From NCBI GenBank assembly GCA_903929735.1, contig CAIYVW010000019.1, positions 1 through 40,071 of the forward strand: a stretch of 40,071 nucleotides of DNA. The letters run 5' to 3'. This stretch comes from an uncultured bacterium (lineage in GTDB: Bacteria; Patescibacteriota; Minisyncoccia; Phycocordibacterales; UBA9973). Of this stretch, positions 19,910 through 28,625 are shown piece by piece; position 1 is the stretch's first letter, and every line of letters starts with the position of its first letter. The notes under the pieces were generated by a model, which did not search any database, had not been told where the DNA came from, and saw only the letters and a list, made by a program, of their open reading frames with translations. The position numbers were made by a program, and so were the translations under genes.

Positions 19910-19918
19910 ATTTTTAAA

Positions 19919-20224
19919 TTAAATGATTTCTTCCATCATCCATTTCTTATAAGGGTGATTTATACGACGAACATCAACACCAGCAATAAGAGGAACACTA
20001 TAAGTATGATTTTTAGAAATTATCTCATTTACATCTTCAAGTTTTGCTTCAAAAGTTGTCACCAAAAGCATTGCTTGAGATACACATTGAAAAGATCCTT
20101 CCCAATTATAGCAAGATGAAATAGGCCAAAAGTCTACACAAGCTGCTATTTTTTTACTTATAATTAAACCTCCTAATTTTTTTGCTTCTTCCATATTTTT
20201 ACATGTTGTATATATAAATACCAT
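19919..20224 (-). CDS. cutA: Divalent cation tolerance protein CutA
   Basis: EEAKKLGGLIISKKIAACVDFWPISSCYNWEG, FEAKLEDVNEIISKNHTYSVPLIAGVDV. Confidence 0.85.
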   Translation of the reverse strand: MVFIYTTCKNMEEAKKLGGLIISKKIAACVDFWPISSCYNWEGSFQCVSQAMLLVTTFEAKLEDVNEIISKNHTYSVPLIAGVDVRRINHPYKKWMMEEII

Positions 20225-20310
20225 AATATGTAGATAAATTAAGATTATTACGACCTCGTTGTATTAATTGTAACACCACACAAATATTTGTAAATATAAA
20301 ATAATCTATA

Positions 20311-21714
20311 TTATTGAGAATTTTCTACAGAAGTTGATTCGTAAAAAGCTATTAACTTTTGAGCTTCTTCAGCTGTAATTGAGTATTTACGACGAGAAGC
20401 TTCTAATACCTTATCTTTGTATGATGGATGAGTTGGTGGTAGAACTCGAAGAGTTTCTCCAGAAAAAGGATCATAACTTTCTCCATCGATTGTCATTTTA
20501 ATATAAAATTCACCAACTCCTAGATTTATCATATCCTTCACATCAAAAACTGGAGCAAATTCTGGTTTTAGTTTAGTAGCATCATCTCCGCCTATTCTAA
20601 AAGTAATAATAGAACCGACATTACCTAATACTGCTTGTTGAACTTTTGAAGTAAGCTGAGCGATATACTGATGAGCAATAGTAAGATTAAGTCCATACTT
20701 GCTTGCCTCTGAAAGAATATTTTCAAATGTATCAGTAACTATATTCTGAAACTCATCAATATAAACGTAACAGTCCGCACGATTTTTTATATCTAAGTTT
20801 GCCCTAGCCATTCCAGCCTGCTTAATCTTTGTAAGAAAGATTGAACCAAAGAAAGACGAATTCTCTTCTCCTATTTTCCCTTTAGAAAGATTAATGAGTA
20901 AAATTTTCTGATCATTCATTAATTTTTCAATATCAACTTTATTTTCTTTTTGACTGAATATATTTCTAAGCATCGGATCAGAAAGAAATTGACCTAGCTT
21001 ATTTACTAGTGGAATAATAGCATCTGTATCAAACTTTTCAGACCAATCAGCAAATTCAATTGCCCAGAAGCGTTTAACCATATCATCCTCTATGTACTCA
21101 ATTACTTTTTGTCTATAATTACGATCAGTAAGCATGGAAATCATTCCACGCATAGTAGCTAGAGGATAATCAAGTAAAGCAAGAACAGTAAATCTAAAAA
21201 CATGTTCTAGTCTAGGGGTCCAATTTGAAGCAAATTGTTTTCTTAATACTTCTATTAAACCTTGAGTAAGCTGATGTCTAAAAGTAGGATCAATATTTGA
21301 AAGTGGATTAAATGATACAGGAAAATCAACATCTCCAGGATCTATAATACAAACATCCTCTATCCTTTCTTCTGGAATAAAATTTATTATATCTTCGATA
21401 AGTTCTCCATGAGGATCTATAACACAAACTCCATGACCATATGCTATATCCTGCCTTATCATTAATTCTTGGAGCTTTGACTTACCTATTCCTGATTTAC
21501 CTATTATGTAAACATGACGTTTACGATCTATACGTTTAATTCCAAAAACAAACCTCTTTTCTTCTAAGGAGGCTACATAATTAGTCCTACCGATAAAAAC
21601 TACATCACTAGGATCTACTCTTCCTAAAGTAGGAAGATCTGGTGGTGGAGGTGCATACTTAATTATTTGAATTTTGTTTGGTTTATTTAGTGACATATCG
21701 ATTATATACAACAA
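20311..21714 (-). CDS. VirD4/TraM-like type IV secretion-type DNA-binding ATPase (paralog of 16553-18760)
   Basis: HVYIIGKSGIGKSKLQELMI Walker A, LINLSKGKIGEENSSFFGSIFLTKIKQA, CYVYIDEFQNIVTDTFENILSEASKYGL. Confidence 0.85.
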   Translation of the reverse strand: MLYIIDMSLNKPNKIQIIKYAPPPPDLPTLGRVDPSDVVFIGRTNYVASLEEKRFVFGIKRIDRKRHVYIIGKSGIGKSKLQELMIRQDIAYGHGVCVIDPHGELIEDIINFIPEERIEDVCIIDPGDVDFPVSFNPLSNIDPTFRHQLTQGLIEVLRKQFASNWTPRLEHVFRFTVLALLDYPLATMRGMISMLTDRNYRQKVIEYIEDDMVKRFWAIEFADWSEKFDTDAIIPLVNKLGQFLSDPMLRNIFSQKENKVDIEKLMNDQKILLINLSKGKIGEENSSFFGSIFLTKIKQAGMARANLDIKNRADCYVYIDEFQNIVTDTFENILSEASKYGLNLTIAHQYIAQLTSKVQQAVLGNVGSIITFRIGGDDATKLKPEFAPVFDVKDMINLGVGEFYIKMTIDGESYDPFSGETLRVLPPTHPSYKDKVLEASRRKYSITAEEAQKLIAFYESTSVENSQ

Positions 21715-21814
21715 CTGTACCCAGACATCAACAAATTAAATAATATTCATTTGTTGTTAAAAGTTACTATTATATTGTATCAAATTATAATAAAAAGTAT
21801 AATATAAAACATAT

Positions 21815-23272
21815 ATGAAAAAAGTAATATCCAGCAAAAAAGATAAATCAATTGATGATCAAGAAACTTTAATTGAGAAAAAGAAATTAATAGAGGAAAA
21901 AGAATCAATTATAAGAGAAGAAGAAAATCTGGTAGACAAGAAAGAATCATTATTACAAGAAGAAGAAAGACTAATAGACAAGAAAGAATCATTACTTGAA
22001 AGAGGAGAAGACTACATTAAAGAAGGAGAGCAATATATAGAGAAGTTAGGTCCAGGACTCATAACAGGTGCAGCAGACGATGACCCTTCTGGTATTGCTA
22101 CCTACTCTCAGACTGGTGCACAATATGGAACAAGCTTAATATGGCTCGCAGCTTGGACATTCCCTCTTATGGCTATAATACAAGAAATGTGTGCTCGAAT
22201 AGCCTTAGTTACAGGGAAAGGACTAGCAGCCAATATAAAACATTCATACTCAAAGAAAATACTATATGCCTGTACTATTATTCTATTCATAGCAAACACT
22301 CTTAACATTGGAGCAGATCTTGGGGCGATGGCAAAAGGCTTTCAACTGATTATTCCTTCTTTACCTTTTTTCATACTAGTAATAGTTTTTGGATTACTAG
22401 GATTAGTTCTACAAATATTTATACCATATCAGAAATATAGTAAATATTTAAAATGGTTAGTTATATCTCTTTTCTCATATATTGCAACTGGATTAATAAT
22501 TCACATGAACTGGTCTATATTACTAAAAGATCTTATTATTCCCAATATAACTTTTTCAAAAACACAAATACTTCTAATAACAGGAATACTAGGAACTACA
22601 ATTTCTCCTTATTTATTTTTCTGGCAAACATCACAAGAAGTAGAGCAAGAAATATCTGAAGGGAAAACTACGGTACATTTAAGAAAAGGAACAAACCCAC
22701 AAGAAATAAAAGAAATGAGAAAAGACGTATGGACTGGAATGTTCTTATCTAATCTTGTTATGTTTTTCATTATAGCTGTTTGTGCTAGTGTCTTATTTAA
22801 AAATGGAATCACAAATATAAGTACAGCAAATGATGCAGCTCTTGCACTTGCTCCTTTTGCCGGTAAATGGGCAACAACACTATTCGCAGTTGGAATCATA
22901 GGGACAGGAATGCTCGCTATACCTGTTCTAGCTGGATCAGCTTCATATGCTATATCTGAAAGCTTTGGATGGAAAGAAGGCCTTTACCGTAAGCTTAAAG
23001 AAGCAAGAGCCTTCTACGGTATTATTACAATTTCAATAATTATAGGAATAATAATTAATTTCATAGGTATCGATCCTATAAAAGCTCTTATCTACTCTGC
23101 TATTGCTAATGGAATAGTAGCTCCTATAATTCTTATTTTTATAGTTCACATAAGCGGAAACCATAAAATAATGGGCCACTATAAAAATTCACGATTAAGT
23201 AATATAGTAGGATGGACCACTACTATACTTATGGGCATTACTGCTATCGCAGCTATTTTTTCTCTTTTCTAA
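21815..23272 (+). CDS. NRAMP family divalent metal transporter with N-terminal coiled-coil repeat extension
   Basis: LGPGLITGAADDDPSGIATYSQTGAQYG, GTTISPYLFFWQTSQEVEQE; 14-aa repeats at N-terminus. Confidence 0.9.
   Translation: MKKVISSKKDKSIDDQETLIEKKKLIEEKESIIREEENLVDKKESLLQEEERLIDKKESLLERGEDYIKEGEQYIEKLGPGLITGAADDDPSGIATYSQTGAQYGTSLIWLAAWTFPLMAIIQEMCARIALVTGKGLAANIKHSYSKKILYACTIILFIANTLNIGADLGAMAKGFQLIIPSLPFFILVIVFGLLGLVLQIFIPYQKYSKYLKWLVISLFSYIATGLIIHMNWSILLKDLIIPNITFSKTQILLITGILGTTISPYLFFWQTSQEVEQEISEGKTTVHLRKGTNPQEIKEMRKDVWTGMFLSNLVMFFIIAVCASVLFKNGITNISTANDAALALAPFAGKWATTLFAVGIIGTGMLAIPVLAGSASYAISESFGWKEGLYRKLKEARAFYGIITISIIIGIIINFIGIDPIKALIYSAIANGIVAPIILIFIVHISGNHKIMGHYKNSRLSNIVGWTTTILMGITAIAAIFSLF
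21887..22012 (+). repeat. Three 42-bp (14-aa) tandem repeats in NRAMP N-terminus
   Basis: LIEEKESIIREEEN / LVDKKESLLQEEER / LIDKKESLLERGED; 20 bp tagacaagaaagaatcatta identical at 21933 and 21975. Confidence 0.8.
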
Positions 23273-23320
23273 AGTCTTGCAAAAAAATAAAAATACGGTA
23301 AGATAGAGAGATATTTAGCT

Positions 23321-23394
23321 GGGCCCTTAGCTCATCTGGCTAGAGCGCCTCATTTGCAATGAGGAGGTGGCAGGTTCGAGTCCTGTAGGGTCCA
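23321..23394 (+). tRNA. tRNA-Ala (TGC)
   Basis: GGGCCCT/AGGGTCC acceptor, CCTCA-TTTGCAA-TGAGG anticodon arm, GGTTCGAGTCC. Confidence 0.93.
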
Positions 23395-23402
23395 CAAATT
23401 TA

Positions 23403-23972
23403 ATGAAAATAACTTCCACAAAGTTTATGAAGGGTCTTGTCGGAGATGATGAGATACTAGCTGATGGTATTCCTCAGATAGCTTTTATTGGGCGTTCAAA
23501 TGTAGGTAAATCAAGCCTTATAAATGTACTAACAAATAGTAAGATATCTCGCACCAGTTCATTCGCAGGTAGAACTCAGGAGATTAATATATTTCTAATA
23601 AATGATTCATTTTATCTAGTCGACTTACCGGGCTATGGATTCGCTAGATCTTCTGGTCTGGGTAGAGAAAAGATAGGTGAACTTATAGACTCATATCTTT
23701 TTAATTCAATACATAGTCAAAAGAAAATTGTGCTTATCATAGATCTCTGCGTTGGTATGACAGATAAAGATGTCCTGATGTTCAATGAGCTTATAGACCA
23801 CAATAAAAATTTCATAGTAGTAGCAAATAAAGTAGATAGACTTACTCAATCAGAATACCACAAGAACATAACCTTACTTAAGAAAATGATTGGTGATGGA
23901 TATCCTATTGTTCCCTTTTCAACAAAAACTAAAAAAGGACTAGAGGAGTTAAGAGATTTAATATTTGAATAA
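23403..23972 (+). CDS. engB: Ribosome biogenesis GTPase EngB/YsxC (ORF-track start at 23367 overlaps tRNA-Ala; ATG 23403 preferred)
   Basis: IAFIGRSNVGKSSLINVLTN, YLVDLPGYGFA, VVANKVDRL. Confidence 0.92.
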   Translation: MKITSTKFMKGLVGDDEILADGIPQIAFIGRSNVGKSSLINVLTNSKISRTSSFAGRTQEINIFLINDSFYLVDLPGYGFARSSGLGREKIGELIDSYLFNSIHSQKKIVLIIDLCVGMTDKDVLMFNELIDHNKNFIVVANKVDRLTQSEYHKNITLLKKMIGDGYPIVPFSTKTKKGLEELRDLIFE

Positions 23973-23994
23973 AACTTGATAAAATTAATATAAT

Positions 23995-24150
23995 ATGTTA
24001 TGGTATTCTAGAATTTTAAAAAATTATTATGATGATGATGACGTTCATTCAAGAGGGAGTTTTGGTAGAATTTCCAGAAACAAATGTTTCTTTAGAAAAA
24101 GAAAACGAAATCCACTGGATCCTACCAGGTGTTCCGTTACACTAAATTAA
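23995..24150 (+). CDS. Possible 51-aa basic small protein
   Basis: MLWYSRILKNYYDDDDVHSRGSFGRISRNKCFFRKRKRNPLDPTRCSVTLN*, followed by terminator; no homology recognised. Confidence 0.3.
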   Translation: MLWYSRILKNYYDDDDVHSRGSFGRISRNKCFFRKRKRNPLDPTRCSVTLN

Positions 24151-24169
24151 CATCAAACTACCACCTAAG

Positions 24170-24193
24170 ACCCGTACTTGTACGGGTTTTATT
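24170..24193 (+). terminator. Intrinsic terminator
   Basis: ACCCGTACttGTACGGGTTTTATTTT. Confidence 0.8.
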
Positions 24194-24243
24194 TTATATA
24201 ATTTAGATACTTATTATAATAAATTATGTTATAATTCTAAGAT

Positions 24244-24876
24244 ATGATGAAACAATTTAGATTAGACCAGCTTGCCGATAGTATATTTGCTATTGTCATG
24301 ACTATTTTAGTTTTCGATATAAGAGTTCCTGAATTTGCTGGAGTTGTTACCAATGGAATATTAGTACACTCTCTTATCAATATGTACCCGCTCTTCCTAA
24401 GTTACTTACTTAGTTTCTCTCTCATCTTTACATATTGGAGAAGTCATCATTTCATAGCATCAGTTTTAGTAAAAAATATAGATACACAATTCGCAAACTT
24501 AAATGGAATATTTTTCTTCCTTGTTGGACTTGTTCCCTTCTCGTCTCATTTCTTAGGTACATACATATCTGCACAAGCATCGACTATATTCTTTGCAATA
24601 AATATTATTCTCATAGGACTATCACTTTCTGCTATGCGTAGTTATGCAATAAAGTCTCGAACAATAGAGAATACACCTTTCACAAAAGTTGAGAATGATC
24701 ATGCGAAGATGCACATACTCTTCCCTGTCATATCAGCGGTACTTGCAATCTTGGTATCATTCGTAAGTACAAAACTTGCTCTTGTTCTTTTTACACTAGC
24801 TATCCTTTTCAACCTCTCAAGCAAAGGTACAAGTTACCTATACTTCTTTGTAAAGATATTTAAGAAAAATAAATAA
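24244..24876 (+). CDS. TMEM175/DUF1211 family potassium channel-like membrane protein
   Basis: FRLDQLADSIFAIVMTILVFDIRVPE; FTYWRSHHFI. Confidence 0.85.
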   Translation: MMKQFRLDQLADSIFAIVMTILVFDIRVPEFAGVVTNGILVHSLINMYPLFLSYLLSFSLIFTYWRSHHFIASVLVKNIDTQFANLNGIFFFLVGLVPFSSHFLGTYISAQASTIFFAINIILIGLSLSAMRSYAIKSRTIENTPFTKVENDHAKMHILFPVISAVLAILVSFVSTKLALVLFTLAILFNLSSKGTSYLYFFVKIFKKNK

Positions 24877-24879
24877 TCT

Positions 24880-24939
24880 GAATTAAAAAACAGTATAGGA
24901 TTTATGCATATGCATAAATCCTATACTGTTTTTTAATTC
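24880..24939. repeat. 60-bp perfect palindrome between convergent TMEM175 gene and gpsA
   Basis: GAATTAAAAAACAGTATAGGATTTATGCAT|ATGCATAAATCCTATACTGTTTTTTAATTC. Confidence 0.95.
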
Positions 24940-24964
24940 TTAATTAGTAATTATTAATTAAGAA

Positions 24965-25804
24965 TTATTCTATCATGTCTGCTAATTTCTTAACTGCTTC
25001 ATCTACTAACATACCTTCAAAAACTACCCTGTGAATTAATTTAAAAAATCTTAAATCCATATTCAAAGTACCTTCCATTTTTAAAATATTTTTTAAAGAA
25101 GAAATCCCTTCTTTGGGGTAAGTCATCTCTTTTGAAACATCTTCAAATGCTCTTCCCTTACCTATCTCTATTCCTAGTATTCTACTACGTGATCTTAAGA
25201 ATAAATCTCCGGCACACGTAAATCCTAAAAAGGTATTAGGATTTGCACCTAAGCAAACTCCTATTTTTTGTATTTCTTGTAAACCTTTTGAATAAATAAA
25301 AGCCTGAGTATTCTCTCCAAATCCTGCTCCTTCTACAAGTCCTACAAATATACCTACTGTATTCTTCAGAGCAGAGCCTACTTGGACACCGATTATATCA
25401 TCAGAAAGTTCTATATATAGATTATCTAGTTCTATTTGTTTTTTAAGTAATTCCTTACCTTCTCCACCAGCAAGAACCATAATAGAGAAAACACCATTTC
25501 TTAATTCTTCTGCTAGTGTAGGTCCATAAAGAAAATATATTTGATTATTAGGAAATTCTCTTTCTATAACTACTGAAAATAATTCTCCACTTTTATCAAA
25601 ACCTTTTGAACAAATTATTATCTTCTGGTCTGTTATGTCGTTCTTATAAGACATCAACACACCTGATACAGCGTAAGAAGGTACTGCTACTAGTATAGTG
25701 TCACAATCTTTAATAGTATTTTTAATAATCGTATGACCATTTAATGCTAAACGAGATGATATAGCAGAACCGAATACTCCGTGACCCAAGATTGCAATTT
25801 TCAT
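24965..25804 (-). CDS. gpsA: Glycerol-3-phosphate dehydrogenase [NAD(P)+]
   Basis: IAILGHGVFGSAISSRLALNGH, FLYGPTLAEE, GSALKNTVGIFVGLVEGAGFGEN, TCAGDLFLR. Confidence 0.93.
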   Translation of the reverse strand: MKIAILGHGVFGSAISSRLALNGHTIIKNTIKDCDTILVAVPSYAVSGVLMSYKNDITDQKIIICSKGFDKSGELFSVVIEREFPNNQIYFLYGPTLAEELRNGVFSIMVLAGGEGKELLKKQIELDNLYIELSDDIIGVQVGSALKNTVGIFVGLVEGAGFGENTQAFIYSKGLQEIQKIGVCLGANPNTFLGFTCAGDLFLRSRSRILGIEIGKGRAFEDVSKEMTYPKEGISSLKNILKMEGTLNMDLRFFKLIHRVVFEGMLVDEAVKKLADMIE

Positions 25805-25855
25805 ATATTAATAGAATAAGACTGATTCTAGAATTAATTTCAGATTAAATAATAA

Positions 25856-26854
25856 TTATCTTTTTAAAGCTAAAGTAAGAATATGATCAATAAAAGTAGG
25901 AACATCTGATCCTACAGCATAGAGCATTTTAGGAATAAGAGAATGGTCAGTTAGTCCAGGTAGTGTGTTTACTTCTAGAGCATAAATCCCTTTATTTGGA
26001 TGAACAATAAAGTCACTCCTAGAATAATGATCTAGGTTGAGTCCTGTATGTATAAGTCCGGCTAGTCTTGAGAGTTCTTCCTTTTCTAAATTAGAAAAAT
26101 TTCCTGGACAAATATATTCAGCTGAAACATATTTTGCTTCGTAGTCAAAGAAATCTTTTTCTTTCGGAAGTTTTATTTCAGTTGAAGGTAACACATAAAC
26201 TTTTTTATCTCTAAAATTATTGATTACTCCGACAGTAGCTTCTTTACCTTCTATAACTTCTTCCACTAAAATATCTGTCTCTAGATTAATGCCTTCTAAG
26301 AAAGCATTCACAAGATCAACATAAGTCTTGCATATTTTCATACCGACAGAAGAACCACCAGATAGTGGCTTCAGTATCCAATAAGGAGAAAGCTTTTCGT
26401 GAATTTGTTTAGAAATATTCCTAGAGTATGTTTCTATAGGGCCATCTATCTCTTCTATATATCTAGAAACTACAAAATAGTTAGGCGTCTTAATTCCTAA
26501 CTTAATGAATTGTTCTTTTGCTAAAATTTTATTAAAACCAACAGCAGAAGGTAGAGCTCCTGAACCAGTATAAGGAATATTCCATATATTAAGATACTGT
26601 TGAACTTTTCCATCTTCTCCATAATCTCCATGCAAGGCGTTAAAAACAACATCGACTGAATTAGAAACTTCTTCCATGCTTATTGGCTTACCACTTATAT
26701 GCCAAGTTCCATCTTTATCTATCAATATATCTATTGCCTTATATTTATTATTCAACCTATCACTCCTCAGATGAGAAAGGACGTTACTACCTGTTTTAAG
26801 AGATACTTCATATTCAGAGCTTATACCACCACGAATAACTCCAACTTTTATCAT
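25856..26854 (-). CDS. ddl: D-alanine--D-alanine ligase
   Basis: VFNALHGDYGEDGKVQQYLNIWNIPYTGSG, KPLSGGSSVGM, ALEVNTLPGLTDHSLIPK. Confidence 0.95.
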   Translation of the reverse strand: MIKVGVIRGGISSEYEVSLKTGSNVLSHLRSDRLNNKYKAIDILIDKDGTWHISGKPISMEEVSNSVDVVFNALHGDYGEDGKVQQYLNIWNIPYTGSGALPSAVGFNKILAKEQFIKLGIKTPNYFVVSRYIEEIDGPIETYSRNISKQIHEKLSPYWILKPLSGGSSVGMKICKTYVDLVNAFLEGINLETDILVEEVIEGKEATVGVINNFRDKKVYVLPSTEIKLPKEKDFFDYEAKYVSAEYICPGNFSNLEKEELSRLAGLIHTGLNLDHYSRSDFIVHPNKGIYALEVNTLPGLTDHSLIPKMLYAVGSDVPTFIDHILTLALKR

Positions 26855-26879
26855 ATCAGGATATTATACCAAGTTATAT

Positions 26880-28235
26880 TTAATTTAAAAAGCTCTTATT
26901 TCTTTTTTGTTTATGAAATGTAATAGCAAAACGATGAGACTCATTATTCGCAAGTAAAATATTCTTCTTATATGTTTTAATTATAGATTCGTCCCCTACT
27001 ATAGCTTTCGGTCTATGGCGTTCATCCTTCACTACACCAACTATAGGTATATCGAATTGATAGCGATTTAAAACCCTCTTGGCCACATTTATCTGGGCAG
27101 TACTCCCATCCACAATTACAAGACTAGGGAGACCCCACTCTGTATGTCTTAGACGTCTAGAGAGGACTTCTTCGAGAGCTCCGGTATCATTGGCGCCATC
27201 TTGAGTACGAATTATAAACTTCCTATATTCATTCTTATTCACTTCTCCGTTCTCGATAACAGTCATAACTCCTACCATATTCTTGCCTCCCATGTGAGCG
27301 ATATCATAGGCTTCTATGCGAAACGTAGCGAGAATATTCAAATTTTTACTCGTGTAGGGCCCCTCTGGGGTAAAGCGAGAAAAATTTGAATACTCTCGCG
27401 GAGTGAAAAGTGCTTCTTCTTTTAATAAAGCTATATCATTTATATGTTCAAGTGCAAAAATTCTTTTTTTAATTTCTCCAGCTTTTTCAAATTCTTTTTT
27501 CTTGGCAAAAGAAAGCATCTCTTTCCTGAGATTTATAATAATATTTTTTTTCTTTCCTTGAAAAAATAATTTAAGATTTTTTATATTATTTTTATACATG
27601 CTTTGATGATCAGAAAAAAGCTTCTTTTCTTCGGGTCCTCGGATGAGGGAGGAATAGGGGCCAGACCAGCTTAGAAAAGAACTTTTCTTCTTCCCATTAT
27701 TAAAAACAAAGTCAGGTATGAGCCCTAGCTGTTTATAAAATTCAATATTATTCTTCTTGGCAGAATCATTATCTATATATGGGAAAATTCTACGAATAAT
27801 CTTCATAGCTTCACGTAGTTGAAGTCCATTTGGATACGGACCGTATACTTTACTATATTCTTTTTTATTCAAACCTCTACCTCTAATCATTAATACCTTG
27901 GGTAGTTTATCTTTTGTAATACAAACAAAGTTGAAGCTCTTATTGTCCTTTTCTTTTGTATTATATTTCGGCTTATATTTCTTAATTAAATTAGCCTCTA
28001 GAATCAAAGATTCTAGGACACTATCTGTCTCTTGCCACTCCACATTGTCAGCTTTTACTGTCATATCAAGTATCATAGGACCACGAGTAGAGATAAGGTC
28101 TTTCGAAAAGTAACTCCTTACCCTATCACGTAAAGATGTCGCTTTCCCTATATAAAGTATATTTTTGCCCATTTTAAAGAAATAAACCCCTGGTTTATCT
28201 GGCATTTTTAATTTCTTTAACTGTTGACTATTCAT
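26880..28235 (-). CDS. uvrC: Excinuclease ABC subunit C, short form without recognisable C-terminal HhH
   Basis: KPGVYFFKMGKNILYIGKATSLRDRVRSYF (GIY-YIG), KEFEKAGEIKKRIFALE (UVR), FRIEAYDIAHMGGKNMVGVM, LVIVDGSTAQINVAKRVL. Confidence 0.93.
   Translation of the reverse strand: MNSQQLKKLKMPDKPGVYFFKMGKNILYIGKATSLRDRVRSYFSKDLISTRGPMILDMTVKADNVEWQETDSVLESLILEANLIKKYKPKYNTKEKDNKSFNFVCITKDKLPKVLMIRGRGLNKKEYSKVYGPYPNGLQLREAMKIIRRIFPYIDNDSAKKNNIEFYKQLGLIPDFVFNNGKKKSSFLSWSGPYSSLIRGPEEKKLFSDHQSMYKNNIKNLKLFFQGKKKNIIINLRKEMLSFAKKKEFEKAGEIKKRIFALEHINDIALLKEEALFTPREYSNFSRFTPEGPYTSKNLNILATFRIEAYDIAHMGGKNMVGVMTVIENGEVNKNEYRKFIIRTQDGANDTGALEEVLSRRLRHTEWGLPSLVIVDGSTAQINVAKRVLNRYQFDIPIVGVVKDERHRPKAIVGDESIIKTYKKNILLANNESHRFAITFHKQKRNKSFLN
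27328..27399. repeat. 72-bp in-frame palindromic element within uvrC (copy C)
   Basis: Arms GCGAGAATATTCAAATTTTTACTCG / CGAGAAAAATTTGAATACTCTCGC (one mismatch, one 1-nt bulge). Confidence 0.9.
27612..27689. repeat. About 78-bp in-frame imperfect palindromic element within uvrC (copy B)
   Basis: AGAAAAAAGCTTCTTTTCTTCGGGTCC ... GGGGCCAGACCAGCTTAGAAAAGAACTTTTCTT; resembles reverse orientation of the uvrB copy D (CTTTTCTA..TGGTCTxG). Confidence 0.75.
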
Positions 28236-28289
28236 GGTATATATATTAGATTAAAAACTAGAATAGTACAAACCTTAAATTTTAATCCT

Positions 28290-28592
28290 ATGGACAGTAA
28301 GGAAAGTGTTGGGAAAAGTGGATTAGAAGTTTCTATCCAAAAAACTTCAAGGAAAGAAGGATGCAAATCTGGAGTAATGGTTGGTAATAAAAAGAAATTT
28401 ATATTACACAGTTCCATTAAACCCGGATATGAGATTATGGCATCAAGAGAAAGGGATTCTATTGACCCCCGAAATCAAAACAAGAAAATCCCCGTAACAA
28501 CTAGGGTTTTAGGAATCAAAGAAATTGAGGAAAATGTTTTTGAAGTAGAGACAGAAACTTCTTTTTACGAAGTAAAGCTTCACAAAAACTGA
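28290..28592 (+). CDS. Small hypothetical protein
   Basis: MDSKESVGKSGLEVSIQKTSRKEGCKSGVMVGNKKKFILHSSIKPGYEIMASRERDSIDPRNQNKKIPVTTRVLGIKEIEENVFEVETETSFYEVKLHKN-TGA followed by terminator hairpin. Confidence 0.6.
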   Translation: MDSKESVGKSGLEVSIQKTSRKEGCKSGVMVGNKKKFILHSSIKPGYEIMASRERDSIDPRNQNKKIPVTTRVLGIKEIEENVFEVETETSFYEVKLHKN

Positions 28593-28598
28593 ACAAAA

Positions 28599-28625
28599 AA
28601 AGGAGCAATTTTTGCTCCTTTTCTT
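28599..28625. terminator. Intrinsic terminator (bidirectional) between convergent hypothetical gene and uvrA
   Basis: AAAGGAGCAA-ttt-TTGCTCCTTTT. Confidence 0.8.
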
